The translations under genes were made by a program, and so were the position numbers. Positions 12,850-22,222 of a stretch of 54,477 nucleotides of DNA are shown piece after piece. The DNA lies in contig QUOL01000036.1 of NCBI GenBank assembly GCA_009761415.1, positions 1 through 54,477 on the forward strand, in the 5' to 3' direction. The notes below the pieces were generated by a model. It was not told where the DNA came from, ran no database searches, and saw only the letters and a program-made list of their open reading frames with translations. Numbering within the stretch: position 1 is the stretch's first letter; each line of letters opens with the position of its first letter. The DNA is from Sarcomyxa edulis. Its lineage: Eukaryota > Basidiomycota > Agaricomycetes > Agaricales > Mycenaceae.

Positions 12850-13944
12850 CGATATCCGTGACGGAGTAGATTCCACTTGCACGGGGAGTGAGAATATATT
12901 CTATATATCGATTGACAGTGAGGAGTTGGTGGTAGTCGCGCTGTCGTGAGATATTGCATGAGGCACTTATGCGACGAATATACTGAGGATCGCTGCACTG
13001 AGTGCAACGAGATGAGGTGAAGTTCCTCACTTCTCGAATGCGCTCTCCACCCCACATAAAAACCACTTACTCGACGCAATATCTGCCTCCTCGCCTTGCT
13101 GACCTGCAGACTATAATAATGTACGCGCAGTAGGCGTCGAACGGGGACAGCGGTTGCGCATACTAGTATGCGTGTCCTAGTGATACTGAGCGAGTGCAAA
13201 GTTGAGGTAAGCAGCGCGTTCGAGGCGTTTGCGTGCTTCGAGAGCTGGTATGGATCTATCTGGAATATATGTTTCAAAGAGGGAAGGAGGGAAGGTGAAG
13301 TGTGAGGGCTTGTTGAGGAGAACACCGTATGCGTAGGCAGATTGAGGGACGTCGATGGAGGCGAAGGTAGCTGCGCGGTGGAGGAGGCGAACGGCGAGTT
13401 CTAGGCTACTCGCCAGACCGAGCTGACCTATGAGGTGGGCCATTCCCATGTGCTGCAAGAGATGTCAGCGACTGGGCGACAGCGGGTTACTCGGACTCAC
13501 ATCACAACTCTCGACACCGAGCTTGACTCCCCGTTCAAAAGAGTCCTTTGCATGAGGCGCCGTTAAAATTCTCATGGTCTCTTCCGAGTCTGAACATGCC
13601 GCAACGTAGCCTGCTCTAGCTGCTGTTTCGAAATCACGAGTTGCAGAACAAGGGTCTTGACCGACGTGCGGTAGACATGAAACGCAGCAAAATCAGCACA
13701 TGAATGACTGCTTCTGTGAAATGGGGAGGCATTGAAGTGGGTGGATCTGAGAACGATGGGCACGGCGATCTGAACGAGATGCGCTAGCTGGGGGTCTTGA
13801 TCTGAGCAGGACCGACTGGGGTGTCTCTTGCGGAAGTTTGCTGGAGACGATCTACGAGGAAAGAGAGTATCTGGACCAGGCGATAGGCGGTTGTGCGCAA
13901 AGTTGCAGGTCAAGTGGTGTGCATAAGATACTTGACACTGTATA
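12850..13944 (-). pseudogene. Skt5/Chs4-like Sel1-repeat fragment
   Basis: Minus-strand pieces read as Sel1 repeats of the chitin-synthase activator Skt5/Chs4 type: an RDFETAARAGYVAA block (about 13,600), AKDSFERGVKLGVESC (about 13,500-13,560), a splice (GTGAGT...TTGCAG), then HMGMAHLIGQLGL, HRAATFAS.DVPQSAYAYGVLL, and RLERAAYLNFALAQY at about 13,180-13,210. The next family block, LGHAY.YA..L.PFD, is found one frame over with a TAG inside it, and further Sel1-like pieces trail to about 12,900. At least two frameshifts and one nonsense codon mark it as dead. Skt5 normally has several hundred residues N-terminal to this; here the junction motif at 13,945 cuts it off. Confidence 0.75.
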
Positions 13945-13979
13945 CCTCCCGGGATTGTCAGGATCTCTTTCTTGAGGCG
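13945..13979 (-). repeat. fragment-junction motif at Skt5-like edge
   Basis: CCTCCCGGGATTGTCAGG then ATCTCTTTCTTGAGG. It immediately bounds the truncated 5' side of the Skt5-like fragment and is followed within 30 bases by AACCCTAACCCT (14,009-14,020), two telomere hexamers. Confidence 0.85.
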
Positions 13980-14008
13980 CAACGAAACCTGCTCGTTGTA
14001 TCCGACAA

Positions 14009-14020
14009 AACCCTAACCCT
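14009..14020. repeat. short interstitial telomere repeat
   Basis: AACCCTAACCCT, two CCCTAA-type hexamers directly after the junction motif at 13,945. Confidence 0.7.
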
Positions 14021-14948
14021 GAGAGACCACTGACGAAAGACAAGGAAAAGCAGACTCACATAATCCCCGGCTTTCACTTGCCCTTCTTGACTGGCGCACC
14101 CGTTACAACAGGCGCGAACGCATGAGTTTGGTATGTCTGCGTCTGACCCCGGACCAGCACCCGATGCAGGTGTCGTCGTCAAAATGGTTGTAAGGGGGAT
14201 ATCGGGATAGGTCACATCTCTCGAACGCTGTGCAGCGATAGCCTGCGGATCGTCGACGATGTATTGCTGCATCCAGGAGTGGAAAGAGGAGGGTATGGAT
14301 CCAATCGTCGATGTCGACGTTGATGCTGCCTGACTTCCACGTACCCTCAACAACGTCATTCCTCTGGTCCCTGGGAGAAGCCTCTTCTGCTCGCAGCTTC
14401 CACCAACAACTCGTTCGAACTCGATGTCCCACTAGGATTACTGTTTCTTCTCACCTATCCCCTCTTTCTTTCCTTCTCGTGTCGAGAACGCCGTTGACTT
14501 TGGCGTTTGGTGATATGCGACTTAGTTCAAGTTCTGTTATTAGAGTGGTGGGTATGGATAGTCTCGCAAGCTAGGCCGTTGGTGTGGAGGAGGGGATGCG
14601 CGCGACTTGTATCTCGGCTTCATAAATCAAACCAAAATATATTGTGAGCAATACACAGATAAGCGAAAGATGGCAAGGTCAAGCATCGTTGCAACATAAA
14701 GAGAATACAAATTTATTGAACCATTGCAAAAGTTAGAACAAGGACATCTCTCGGCGCCTGCTAAACGATACGACACTAACCAAATCAATGTACAGACCTT
14801 TGACGTGTTTCGCCGATGGATCAGTAGAAGCCCGCCGTGATTCGGATGTGGGGAAAGTAGAATGAAAAACACAGATCTCTGGGCTATGAACTGACGTGTG
14901 GGCTGCTGTTGCCTAGTGGGTGGTGGTGCATCATAACGGGCGCAAATC
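14021..14948. other. no supported gene
   Basis: A minus-strand open stretch at about 14,070-14,360 (rich in Ser, Thr and Pro, ending near an AGATTATGTGAGT-like donor) looks somewhat coding, but no family is recognised and no start could be fixed. It may be the 5' part of another captured gene. From 14,580 to 14,948 nothing is seen. Confidence 0.35.
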
Positions 14949-15245
14949 TCTCCCGGGTTTGTCGGGATCTTGTGTAGAGGTCTCGAACCCCTGCTTATAA
15001 GTCGAGGAGGAATGTGAGCGAGGGATTTACTTACCTGGAGTTCATAACCGGATAACCCCTCCAAGTCTATCCCCTCCGAGTCCTGATTTCCTCCACTAGG
15101 TCCAGCTTGTATCCTAGATATGAGGTAGGACCTATTGTAGGTGTAAAGAAGATTAGTACAGATAAGCGATAGGACTTACCAGGTTTCGTCGTGGTTAGTG
15201 AAAAAAGCCACAAATCTGAGTCGCAATGCGGGAAACCGTGTGTGG
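14949..15245 (-). repeat. fragment-junction motif with tail
   Basis: CTCCCGGGTTTGTCGGGATC opens a tail related to those at 11,361 and 7,126 (CTTACCT, CCTGATTTCC, CTTGTATCCTAGATATGAGG). It leads straight into the second CTGTGCACAG block, the same order as at 11,325-11,880. Confidence 0.75.
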
Positions 15246-15249
15246 GTGG

Positions 15250-15505
15250 TAACGTTGACGAGGAGAAGTTAGGCGCTCGTGCTGTGCAACTGTGGTGTTG
15301 CTGTGGCGAGGGAGGAGGAGACTGTGGTGAGCTACGAGGAGACTGTGTGGCAAGTGGATGTGGAGTTCGATCGGAGATTTGAACTGTGACCGCAGACTGC
15401 GTACACAGTTCAGGCTCCGACGGCACAGTCCGCGCTGCTGTGGAAGCTGTGCACAGTCAAATTGAAGCTCCGAACGGCTGTGCACAGACTCCGATCACAG
15501 TACGG
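15250..15505. repeat. CTGTGCACAG-rich block, copy 2
   Basis: Shares about 120 bp, with only about three substitutions, with the blocks at 11,753 and 52,869, including the 31-bp hairpin (15,377-15,407), although the surrounding sequence differs. CTGTGG-rich sequence continues to about 15,560. Confidence 0.85.
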
Positions 15506-15559
15506 GCTGTGGACAGCACAGTGGCCGGCTGTGGGGAGGGACTGTGGTTGGCTGTGGGA

Positions 15560-16700
15560 GCTGCGTGGCCGGCCCGGTGGACTTCCGGAGAGTAGGGACA
15601 CAGAGCTGGGGGCTCCGGGGAACTGAGTAGCCGGTAGACGACTGTGTAAATGGCGTCGACACCGCAGCCGGCCCGCCAAGTGGCGTGGGAAACGCGGTCC
15701 TCCTCAAACTATCCTACGTTCGAGGCCACCGTTTGACCTCAATACCTCACCGAATATCACGATGTTGGTATGTATATGGAGCTACAATATGGGGGGTCAT
15801 TATAACCGAAGGAATTTTTTTAATCTTGACTCCACCTATTTCTACAGGCAATTTAGTGTCAGATTTTGGCTTTTTCAGTGAATGACCCATTACACAAGCA
15901 ATAATGTGGGGGAAACTTCCAAAATTTAGTCATATACTCTCTGAAGTACCCTGATCAAGGCTAGGTACTTTGCTAAGGGAGGGGATGAGGGGCAAGGGTA
16001 CTAATTCAGCTCCCAAGTTGCCGAGTGCCCGATTTCTCGGTCCAAAACACCCCTTACTGTGTCCCTTCGTACGGACGTATAGAGGGTCCGATTACGTAAT
16101 CCTATCCACGGGATATACTATTTCGAACCCTGGCTACAAAACTGTCTCCTCAGAATTTTGGAATTCCAATTCCTTCCAGGTGTTTTTGGCCGACTGTGTT
16201 GAGGATATCGGTGTGGTTTTCTGTGTTGGTAATAATACTAGGTTATCACGAGCGGTTATCACGAGCGGTTATCACGAGCGGGTATAGCCAATAATCGGTT
16301 ATCATGACACACTATGTCGGGTTAGCGGTCAACCCTACTGTACAGTTGCACAGCTGAAGGTTGGTCTATCTTCAGCTCTTACCTCTCAACCAACGTATCT
16401 AACAGAGACTAGATAAGAAGGATAGACTTAGAGTGTATAGACATGAGCATTCTGGTTCTGATAAGCTTGATCCTGGTCTTAGCGTTCTCCTTTGTTTTTG
16501 TGTCGCGTTGACCGTTCACTTTGGTCTTTGTCTTGCGCTTGGTGGATGGTTGACGTCTTCTCTACTTTGATGGTTCCCTTTTTGATACCTGATTTTTACT
16601 TCTCACTCAGACACGTCTTGTCACTCGCTTTTGCGTTTTTTGATGTTTCCAAATAACAAGCCAGTGTCTTATTTGAAAAATGCTCTGGCTCCTACTGTTG
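15560..16700. other. AT-rich stretch without a gene; three 13-bp tandem units
   Basis: No gene recognised. GGTTATCACGAGC is repeated three times at 16,241-16,283. The composition is more AT-rich than the flanks from about 15,740, which could be the body of a decayed transposon. No long terminal repeat pair was found. Confidence 0.45.
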
Positions 16701-16708
16701 TGTCACAG

Positions 16709-16857
16709 GACGCCCTATTCCGTGACCGAACACCCTATTCTGTCACAAAACACCCTATTCCGTGACATTTCGTGACTGAACGCCCTATTCCGTCACCTTT
16801 TTCCTCCGTTTTGCCTTGAAATGACCTCGGGGTTAGTGGAATAGGGCGCCCTATTCC
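16709..16857. repeat. CCCTATTCCGTGAC array ending in a perfect palindrome
   Basis: Four to five degenerate copies of CGCCCTATTCCGTGAC (16,709-16,797) are followed at 16,838-16,857 by the perfect 20-bp palindrome GGAATAGGGCGCCCTATTCC. The arrangement resembles multimeric transposase sites at a DNA-transposon end, but no partner end or transposase was found. Confidence 0.75.
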
Positions 16858-17044
16858 CGGATAAGAAACATAGGAGCTTGGATCTTCACACTTCGGCATA
16901 GAATGTCAGATGAAGCATGGTCAGAATGAATTCTCGTCAAACAAACGATAGGCAGCACATCAGGTCAAACGGCTGCCACTGGGGAGTAGCTTCGAAGAGC
17001 GATGAAAGATCTTCACCCCAAGCTCGTCGGTGCCCGACGAAATC

Positions 17045-17355
17045 AGAGCCACTTTTCTCCTCTAAGCTTCCTTGCGAAAAAAAGGTCCTTCGGTTGAATC
17101 GTGACGCGTTTCGCGTGAAGCGCAGCGAGACTGATAACGTCTAATCTCGTGGAGAGCAACGGTTCCGGGGCGGGAACGGTGGGGTTTCTTTGCTTTCCCG
17201 CCCTTGCCAGAACTCGCCGTTTTGTAACCAATTTGGGGCTTAAGCTTCTTTGTACTGTCAGCCTTGCCTACTGACTTTCTACCAAACTGTCCGGATGGTT
17301 TCACTCCGTTTTGCTTCTGAAGGAGGTTACGAGGGGGTTTTGTGAACAAACCCAA
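17045..17355 (-). pseudogene. histone H3-like relic
   Basis: Minus-strand reading contains KKPHR.RPGTVALHEIRRYQ, the diagnostic block leading into the alphaN helix of histone H3. The preceding tail aligns loosely with H3 (RKS, GKA, KKLK, a GG before KKPHR) but has lost the ARTKQTARKS start. After RRYQ an insertion of about 12 codons precedes STE, then the sequence drops out of frame with only an ARKL-like trace of the alpha1 helix; the histone fold is missing. A diverged H3 variant (for example a centromeric one) is an alternative origin, but the KKPHR spelling favours ordinary H3. Confidence 0.75.
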
Positions 17356-18430
17356 GAGAGTTGATCACTGGGAGTAGGGCTTGACCCGTGAACTGCGTAG
17401 AAGAACCATTCCGAATGGTATCGTCCGAGCTTGGAAAGGAAGTAGTTACACTGCTGGAAGATCGATGTGAGAATGTAACACTGTGTGGGGCGATATTTTC
17501 TCGGTTATCGATGGTATACAGTCTACACTTTGAGTTAGGTGAGCTTACATTGGAAGAAACAACAGTTCCACTTACTCTCAGCTGCTTGTACTCTTCATTC
17601 GTGTACGTGGTCATATGCTTTGGGAGGGCTGCAAGCCAGAGTTTTTCTGAGCCAGGGAAGGGGGATTCCGGGCAGTGAGAGACTACACTTACCATAAGAC
17701 ACACCTTTTTAACTTGGCTCGCCTGTCCCAACATGGCTTCCGCCAGGCCCTGCAGGAGAGTGGTTCCATTTCCGGGGCCGACTCGGGCCATTCCCCATTC
17801 ATCGCCCCTGAGTCGCAAAGGTTAAGCCTCGATTGCATTTCTTGGTTTGCTGTCATAGCAAACACTGAGTGGTAGAAAGGAAGATGTTTGTGTAGAACGG
17901 AGTGAGTCATAGTGGTAGTGGTGGTGGTGGTGAGAGAGATCAGATTAGATTCCCACAGTTCAAATTTTCACGGAATTTTGTCTGACTTTGACGTTCATAT
18001 ACATTTGCACTACTCTACAGAATGTACCACAAGAAGTTGCCGATGGTATCTAGTACGTCTAAACCCATTGTCCACCGACTTTCCTTGAGGTCACCGACTT
18101 TCCTTGAGGTGCGACATTCTCTCGTACTCACCCGGATCACTCACAGCCAACTCACCCTCAGTACGGAAACCTTTATCCACCCATAGAAGCAGTCCCCTTA
18201 TGCCCTACTGAGTAGACAAAGCACGCTGCTCGCCGGCCTACACAGGAACGGATGAATGGGTTAGGGTGGTGGAAGGAATGAGGATTGTTGAACCGGATGG
18301 AAACTCAATCACTAGCTTGCGACCCTACAACATTAGGTGGCCGCTCGGAGTAATATAGCCAATAAGATATGTACTATGTGGAACAAACAGTAAGAGGAAG
18401 GGCCAGTCTTCGGAGAGAGAATCAGGCTTA
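17356..18430. other. no confidently supported gene
   Basis: A minus-strand open stretch at 17,400-17,900 (including MTANQEMQSRLNL and, in another frame, a GDEWGMARVGPGNGTTLLQG segment) might be exons of a decayed gene; no family is recognised. ACCGACTTTCCTTGAGGT is tandemly doubled at 18,074-18,111. The rest holds nothing visible. Confidence 0.4.
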
Positions 18431-18454
18431 CGTCGAGTTTGAATCCCCTACGAA

Positions 18455-18660
18455 TCACGTCGAGTTTGATCCCTTACGAATCTTTGATTTCTCCACTGAC
18501 TCTTGCTTGTATGCTAGATGTGAGGTAGTGTAAATGAGACCTGTTGTGCACTGAGTCCGAATGAGACAAGTGAGATAGTGAGCGATATCGTAGCGACAAA
18601 CGTTCGGTCTTGGGCACTGAGCCTTATCTTGATGTGGCTGTGTCCGGATCTTGCCGATCA
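18455..18660 (+). repeat. diverged R-repeat tail
   Basis: Contains CTTGTATGCTAGATGTGAGG, then CGTTCGGTCTTGGGCACTGAGCC and GATGTGGCTGTGTCCGGATC, which match in order the tail, GGGCGCT stretch and pre-hairpin segment of R at 7,091-7,730. The hairpin itself is lost. As in the BiP module, it precedes a family-S small gene. Confidence 0.7.
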
Positions 18661-18933
18661 CAAGCGAATCAAAGCTTAAAAAAAACACGTGGTCACGAGC
18701 GCGTCGCGTCAAGTCCGTCGCGTCTCTATTTTTAGGTCATCTATTGGGCACACCTTCTCTTCGGGCAAGGATACGGTTGGGAAAAACAAAGATTACAAGA
18801 CTTGAGACGCGTGGACTCAATCGGTCAATTGTGACATCGTTCAGAGTCCTACCACAGACGAGCCGCGTGAACACACTTTCTAGCAGTCGTGACCGCTATT
18901 GACCTTTCTAATCACCATAATCACCACCACAAC

Positions 18934-19393
18934 ATGAACATCTACCGTTTGAAAAGAATCTCGGTCTCTTCTGATGAAGCGCTTGAGATGACTGATCGTG
19001 TTAGGGAAGCATTAGGGGACCTCTACAGTCAGGGGAGAATTTCAGCCCCCATGATGGACGATTCGATTACTCAGTGGGTCGTCGTGTAAGTACATGCCTC
19101 TCGGCGATGAGTTTTGTTCTCATTATGTGTGGTAAAGACATGATTGGCATGATCATTCCGACAACGACCCGACCGAAATTCCCTGGATCACTGTCCGATC
19201 CCTCAGACGACAGAATCCCTGGTACACGCACACCGTGCATGTGTACAACGATCGATTGTTGCCCGACGTTTGGAAAGAAAGACGGTACCCTGGAACGCCG
19301 GGGTACATCCCTATCAGACGGCGTTCGTACACTCTGGTAAGTGGAAGTCACCGGGCCTCCATTCAGGTTAACTCAGAGGGTCTACAGCTCTGA
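18934..19393 (+). CDS. small three-exon gene, family S, diverged paralog (118 aa)
   Basis: Exons 18,934-19,085, 19,138-19,336 and 19,388-19,393, with introns GTAAGT...AAAG and GTAAGT...ACAG. The spliced frame is open for 118 aa and ends in one codon plus stop, exactly as in the copy at 8,547. Conserved blocks are TQWVVV at the first junction, PWITVR, THTVHVYNDR.LPDVW, and PGTPGYIPI followed by an Arg-rich stretch and SYT. The upstream 110 bases are also homologous. An in-frame extension upstream is open but lacks an ATG. Unrecognised family. Its 3' neighbour in convergent orientation is the truncated Hsp60 gene. Confidence 0.8.
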
Positions 19394-19579
19394 AGTATAT
19401 CACGTCGGTGTACGGTCTTAGAGGGTTTCCGATGTTACATAGGGTTAGAAAAGTTACTGAATGGTGTCGCGTTAGATTGCTCCGACTGAGTAAAAATATG
19501 ATACATTGATGAAGTGCGATGTGGTAGCAGTGAGAATACATTTTGTCGACTAATCCAGATCACCAAGTTCGCTCGTCGT

Positions 19580-21020
19580 CTAGAATCCCATACCACCCAT
19601 ACCACCCATGCCTCCCATGCCTCCGCCCATACCACCAGCTCCACCAGCCTTCTCCTCCTCTGGCGCGTCAACCACACAGCACTCACTGGTCGTCAACAGA
19701 CTCGCAACACTGGTCGCATCGACAAGAGCAGTCCTGACGACCTTCAAAGGATCAACGATACCCATCTTGATCATGTCGACATACTCTCCCTTGCTCGCGT
19801 CGTATCCCCATGCAAACTTCTCCTCGCTACCGTACGTCGACAAAAGGTTCCAACGATGACACTTGCGTCCTCGCCCACGTTGGAGAGGATAGTTCGCGAT
19901 GGCTGAGTTAGAGCCCGTCGGATGATAGCCACACCGAGTTACTGATCAAAGTTAGCAGTGGGGATAGGCTTAGCGTTGGGCAACGTTGGCGGACTGGTAG
20001 AGGTAGAGGTAGCCGGGGAGGTAGTAGCAAGCATCAGACTAGCTTTGAGGAGAGCGACACCTCCTCCTGGTAGAATTCCTTCTTCCACAGCAGCGCGAGT
20101 AGCGTTGAGGGCGTCGTCATATCGGTCCTTCTTCTCTCCGACCTCGACTTCACTCGACCCACCGACCTTGATAACTGCCACACCGCCGCTCAACTTGGCC
20201 AACCGTTCCTGGAGCTTCGACTTGTCGAATTCGGATGTCGTGGGGTCATTTACGATGGAACGAATCTGTTCGCAACGAGCTTGGATAGCGTCCTTGGAGC
20301 CGGAACCGTTGAGGACGATGGTGTCCTCCTTGGTGATGGTCATCGAGCCAGTCGAACCCAGCATGTCCTGAGTTGCCCGCTCGAGTTTGATGTCGAGCTC
20401 GTCTGTGAAGACCGTTCCGCCGGTAAGGATAGCCAGGTCACCGAGGATAGATTTTCGGTTGTCTCCGAAGCCAGGTGCCTTGGCAGCGGCGACCTGCAGC
20501 TGACCGCGAAGCTTGTTGAGGATGCAGGCAGCCAGTGCCTCGCCGTCGATGTCCTCGGCGATGATGACGAGTGGGCGACGAGCCTGGGCAGCAATCTCGA
20601 GCGAGGGAAGGATGTCCTGGAGATCAGAGATCTTCTTCTGGAAGAGGAGGATGAAGGGCTTCTCGAATTCGACCTTTTGCGACTTGACGTCGGTGATGAA
20701 GTAGGGGGAGATATATCCTCTGTCGAATCGCATACCCTCGGTAATCTCAATTTCATCGTCAATGGTCCGTCCCTCCTTGACCGTGATGACACCCTCTTTT
20801 CCGACCTTCTCCATAGCCGTGGCGATGAGTTGACTGACGTGAGTGTCACCGTTAGCAGAGATGGTGGCTACCTGTGCAATTTCGGAGGTGGTGGTGATAG
20901 TTTTAGTGTTGGCAGAAAGGAAAGCGATGACACGGTCGACGGCTGCCTGGGAACCTCGTCGAAGATTCATGGGATTGCATCCTGCAGCATGAGGGTTGCA
21001 GTCGAACGCATGAGCTTCTT
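19580..21020 (-). pseudogene. HSP60: 5'-truncated mitochondrial Hsp60
   Basis: Long, clear Hsp60 (type I chaperonin) homology on the minus strand. It starts at [19 protein letters not shown] (about residue 130 of a precursor of about 570 residues) and covers the apical domain ([31 protein letters not shown]) and [13 protein letters not shown], ending in the GGM-repeat tail and stop at 19,580. The mitochondrial targeting signal and the first equatorial segment with the ATP-binding loop are absent. A TAA at 19,936-19,938 replaces a Gln codon (after NFDQ), and one base is missing near 19,848 ([13 protein letters not shown]). Not functional. The truncated edge meets the R start motif at 21,033; its 3' neighbour is a family-S small gene. 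Confidence 0.95.
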
Positions 21021-21032
21021 GACCTCAAATAC

Positions 21033-21925
21033 TAGTCCCGGGATTGGCGGGGACTCTTGAGGAGGTGAACGCGGATCTTTGGTTCGAGATTGCAAGCGAG
21101 GACTTGCGGTATATGACGACTGCAGTGGAAAAGTGGGACGAGTCAGTCTGTTGAGAAAGCGTTTGGCTTACCTCGGGTTTCAGACCTCTGCAAGATCTCC
21201 CTCCTTCACTAAATTCTGCTTGTATCCTGAATATAACGTGGTGGGAACGAAACGTCTTACGGAGCGCAATAAGCTGTGGAGAAGGTCAATATTGATAATT
21301 TCTTGGAAAAAAGGACAACTTGCCGAGGTTGGCTCAAAGTACTATGATGGGTGAGGACATATTCCTCGCTAAGATATGCCAACGACCTAGTGATATGGTT
21401 GACGATATAGATAGTAGGAAGAACATTCGGTCTTGGGCGCTGGGGCCTTTCTTGGGCGCTAGGGCCAGGAGGATTGAGGTGTGTATGGAGGGGAAGCGAG
21501 AGCCTTATAGAGGGCGTGTTGTATGCTGTACCTCGGAAACCCGAAGGTAGTCAGCATATGTAGTGGGCTGTACCTCGGAAACCCGAAGGTAGTCAGCGTG
21601 TATGGAGGAAGTGGGACTTGGAAAATCGAACATCTAATCGGATGTGGCTGTGTCGCGATCTTCCCACGGGGGTATTCGACCGCCAGCGGCGGATTTGCCC
21701 CGTGGGAAACTCCGGTTAATAACCGGCGTCGAACACTCGAAATTTTAATCTCCTCCTTCACCCATCCACACCACTTCACCGTGCAGGTTTCTGCTGTGAG
21801 GTGTCTGGACTACAACTATGAACGGGATATTCTCCTTCGACCACGTCACCTTCACTGTGCAGGTCTCTGCTGTGAAGTGTCTCGAGAGCAATTACGAACA
21901 CGATCTACGGCCAGTATCCACTTGA
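21033..21925 (+). repeat. R repeat, full form, copy 2
   Basis: Nearly identical to 7,091-8,050 although it lies outside the segmental duplication. It starts at the motif abutting the truncated 5' edge of the Hsp60 pseudogene and ends in the degenerate minisatellite, after which a 9-bp satellite begins at 21,951. The hairpin lies at 21,660-21,708. It differs from copy 1 by an extra TTAATAACCGGCG block after the hairpin that is shared with the copy at 32,365, suggesting exchange between R copies. Confidence 0.9.
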
Positions 21926-21950
21926 CCCTACCTCTCCATTGTGCTCATCG

Positions 21951-22132
21951 TCTCTCCATCGTTTTCATCGTTCTCATCGTTCTCATCGTTTTCATCGTTC
22001 TCATCGTTCTCATCGTTCTCATCGTTCTCATCGTTCTCATCGTTCTCATCGTTCTCATCGTTCTCATCGTTCTCATCGTTCTCATCGTTCTCATCGACTC
22101 TCCATTGTGCTGATCGTTGTTCTCATCGTTCT
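21951..22132. repeat. 9-bp satellite (TTCTCATCG)n
   Basis: Almost perfect tandem array of about eighteen 9-bp units, with a few TTTTCATCG and CTCTCCATT variants at the ends. It begins right after an R repeat. All frames stay open because the unit is three codons long, so the ORFs across it are not evidence for protein. Confidence 0.95.
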
Positions 22133-22222
22133 CATCTCACTGCCAAGACCACCAGTCCCATGATCAAGTGCAGCTGTGATTTTGATCGTAGATATAACCT
22201 ACGATACAAGTGACAGACCCTG

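Noticed and set aside
17327..17910. A coding gene on the minus strand between the H3 relic and 17.9 kb.
   Set aside because: Open stretches exist in two frames with possible splice sites, but no consistent chain, start or family could be found.
20281..21060. A 259-aa plus-strand ORF opposite Hsp60, and similar plus-strand ORFs opposite BiP at 9,839-10,964.
   Set aside because: They are antisense shadows of strongly biased coding sequence; the minus strand shows unmistakable chaperone homology.
21951..22132. CRISPR array.
   Set aside because: Units are 9 bp without spacers, in a eukaryotic context.
21941..22213. Long FSS- or HRS-repeat proteins across the 9-bp satellite.
   Set aside because: They arise from a 9-bp unit read in three frames; no start context or conservation.
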